From: Candidatus Cloacimonadota bacterium
Lineage (GTDB): Bacteria > Cloacimonadota > Cloacimonadia > Cloacimonadales > Cloacimonadaceae
Length of the DNA: 14,873 nt
Direction: 5' to 3'
NCBI GenBank assembly: GCA_016875595.1
Contig: VGPI01000028.1
Location: 1 to 14,873, forward strand
The position numbers were made by a program, and so were the translations under genes. The notes below the pieces were generated by a model. The model ran no database searches. It saw only the letters and a list, made by a program, of their open reading frames with translations, and was not told the origin of the DNA. Position 1 is the stretch's first letter; the number at the start of each line of letters is the position of its first letter. Positions 13,737 to 14,873 of this stretch are shown in pieces.

Positions 13737-14161
13737 GACAAACAGCAAACTGAGGTAAACGGTCTTTTAATATCGGTTACCTGGGAGGTTATGATGTTCA
13801 GATTATCTTGACTGTTCATGGAGATACTTGCTTTAAATCATCTGACATACCCACTTATACTGAGATTTAAAGGAATCCCCCGGAAAATTGAGACTACGAT
13901 ACAACATATGATTACTAAATAGAGAGATAGAATAGTATGTTGTCCACCGAATTGAGTGCAAGGCACAGATACAATCTACGGATAACGGGAGTCCAGTTTC
14001 ATGGTTTTATAAAAGGTCAAAACGGGCAGATACCATATAATGTCCATAATGTGCCCGATAGACGCATTTTCTTGCTATTGGACAAAATGACTATTTTTGT
14101 TTTCTCATCGTGGGAGCGAAATCTCGAAGTCAATTTGAGCTACAATTGGACAATATAGTAG
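13737..14161 (+). other. Intergenic sequence before the transposase remnant
   Basis: It contains a 73-codon plus-strand frame (13937-14158) in the same reading frame as the transposase fragment that follows, separated by two adjacent TAG codons (14156-14161). Its translation shows no motif I recognise. It could be the eroded upstream part of that transposase gene or spurious. No other gene, RNA or terminator is evident. Confidence 0.4.
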
Positions 14162-14532
14162 TCTAATAAATTGATAATAAATATCTTCATAAAAGAGGCT
14201 GTCAATGGTTACCGCAAGCGTTGGATGATCGCAGAAGTCCACCGTCAAATGAAGCAGGATTTTGACTGGGAAAGCATGAGACTTGGCAGCGATACCAAAC
14301 TCAAGTATCTTAACATGCTACTCGTCCTGGCTCAGTACTTTATCTACTCTGGCAAAGATATTATAGTATAGATCGCCGAGGCTTTCCCCAAACTGGTCTG
14401 TTTTAGAAAAAAGACCGGGCTAATCTGCAGCAGTTTGTCTATTACAGAATCAGTCAGGTCCTGCAAATCTGCCTTCGCTACACGAGGCATTACGACACCT
14501 CGCCGTACAGAGCAGATCTGATTGAGCCCTAA
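14162..14532 (+). pseudogene. Transposase remnant, C-terminal part of an IS4-like DDE enzyme
   Basis: Frame 14162-14371 encodes 'IKEAVNGYRKRWMIAEVHRQMKQ', given here as the adjoining motifs EAVNGYRKRW and AEVHRQMKQ. This matches the Y-(2)-R-(3)-E-(6)-K signature around the last catalytic Glu of IS4-type transposases. The position expected for Glu is Ala (GCA), next to a retained Glu; typical relatives read RWxIEExHR. The frame hits TAG at 14369-14371. After a shift, another frame (14407-14532) continues with coding-like codons, 'LQQFVYYRISQVLQICLRY' to a TAA at 14530-14532. Upstream, two TAG codons at 14156-14161 cut it off, and no N-terminal half is recognisable. So it is truncated, interrupted and frameshifted, with the active site probably lost. 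No terminal inverted repeats were identified. Confidence 0.65.
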
Positions 14533-14589
14533 CAGATGAAAATACGGCTGGTATAAAAATGGGGGGATGTGAGAAGCAGAAAATAGTTC

Positions 14590-14618
14590 TTGACACGGAA
14601 ACAAAAATGAAAGACAAT
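14590..14618 (+). promoter_or_regulatory. Candidate sigma70-type promoter, plus strand
   Basis: TTGACA (14590-14595) is followed after exactly 17 nt by GACAAT (14613-14618), a 4-of-6 match to the -10 consensus. It is the best plus-strand promoter-like match I noticed and points towards the small ORF at 14669. It may be the remnant of an insertion sequence's own promoter. Confidence 0.4.
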
Positions 14619-14668
14619 GCAATCGGTCGCTTGACTTAATATAGAGTGTAGGAACGAGGATAATAAGA

Positions 14669-14752
14669 ATGTCCTCAACTAACCAGAGAAACAATGAGTT
14701 GGAATTTACACCAACATTTAATGGTTCTTTCCGCATTGAGGCAGGAGAGTAA
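14669..14752 (+). CDS. Short unrecognised ORF behind a promoter-like sequence
   Basis: A 27-codon frame starting ATG at 14669 and ending TAA at 14750-14752, beginning 'MSSTNQRNNELEF' and ending 'FRIEAGE'. It lies about 50 nt after the promoter-like TTGACA/GACAAT pair and has a weak GAGGA 9 nt before the ATG. The residue composition looks protein-like, but I recognise no family. It could be a small gene, the truncated N-terminus of a transposase, or a chance frame. Confidence 0.2.
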   Translation: MSSTNQRNNELEFTPTFNGSFRIEAGE

Positions 14753-14873
14753 AATGCAAGTTTGTTTTTTGTCTTTGAGAAGGCCGCACTTCAGTGCGAT
14801 TTTCAGTCCTGTTTTTCGTAAATATTATGCGCGCGTCCAAATTCAACCAGAACCCGGGCGCTCTTTAGCACCA
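14753..14873. other. Right end of window, no gene seen
   Basis: A small hairpin CGCAC-TTCA-GTGCG (14785-14798) followed by ATTTT could be a weak plus-strand terminator for the short ORF before it, but five base pairs are few. The rest shows no coding signal, tRNA or repeat. Confidence 0.3.

Noticed and set aside
14344..14736. A 130-codon minus-strand frame
   Set aside because: It overlaps the transposase remnant and the promoter-like sequence on the other strand, has no recognisable motif, and the plus-strand reading between 14407 and 14532 looks more like real coding sequence.
14830..14873. A tRNA 3' end, suggested by the terminal CACCA
   Set aside because: No T-arm (GGTTCRA-like) sequence or acceptor-stem partner could be found in the preceding 80 bases.

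Overview
The window reads as a chromosomal segment of a bacterium. It has a dense, entirely minus-strand gene block (about 171-12878) followed by a gene-poor, decayed stretch (about 12950-14873). The core block is the widespread rpsP-khpA-rimM-trmD-rplS translation operon, with an extra SPOUT-like RNA methyltransferase gene between trmD and rplS, as known from Thermotoga and some other bacteria. TrmD carries CGHYK.IDQR rather than the GRYEG form familiar from Proteobacteria, which I associate with Bacteroidota/Chlorobi-type (FCB) bacteria. A Cloacimonadota-like or other FCB origin is a tentative inference, not something the sequence proves.

Layout, read in the direction of transcription (high to low coordinates). 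(1) 12878-10241: rpsP, khpA, rimM, trmD, an RNA methyltransferase and rplS, mostly overlapping or nearly touching, with a candidate promoter before rpsP and a clear intrinsic terminator after rplS (10187-10224). (2) 10168-8621: ogt (O6-alkylguanine repair), acpS (holo-ACP synthase) and adk (adenylate kinase), with a candidate promoter just ahead of adk. (3) 8624-5453: a potassium-uptake unit, ktrB/trkH-like channel and ktrA-like RCK regulator, followed by a membrane-anchored PAS protein with no output domain. (4) 5469-3212: rluD-type pseudouridine synthase and bifunctional ribBA. (5) 3222-171: a YgcG-like TPM-domain protein, a small DUF445-like membrane protein, an MthK-like RCK potassium channel and a free-standing cyclic-nucleotide-binding protein. 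Many junctions are short overlaps (ATGA at adk/ktrB, 26 nt or less elsewhere), so translation is probably coupled.

Two separate potassium systems (KtrAB-like uptake and an MthK-like channel) lie in the same block, each next to a potential sensory protein (membrane PAS; cyclic-nucleotide-binding domain). This suggests that potassium flux is tied to intracellular signals here. That is an inference from gene order.

The most unusual structure is a 94-bp element present twice, at 71-164 and 13643-13736. Each copy is two perfectly complementary 45-base arms around a 4-base loop. All 90 arm bases are identical between the copies. If one copy is taken as inverted, the loops are GGTC and GGTT, so the copies differ at one position in 94. 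Each arm contains two and a half tandem copies of an 11-bp unit (CCTTAGTATAA). The copies bracket the whole 13.5-kb gene block; one sits 6 nt after the last stop codon, the other lies in the decayed region. That region also holds a broken transposase C-terminus (14162-14532), a possible Rhs-like scrap, and a promoter-like sequence ahead of a 27-codon ORF. Together these suggest a small mobile or regulatory palindromic repeat family.
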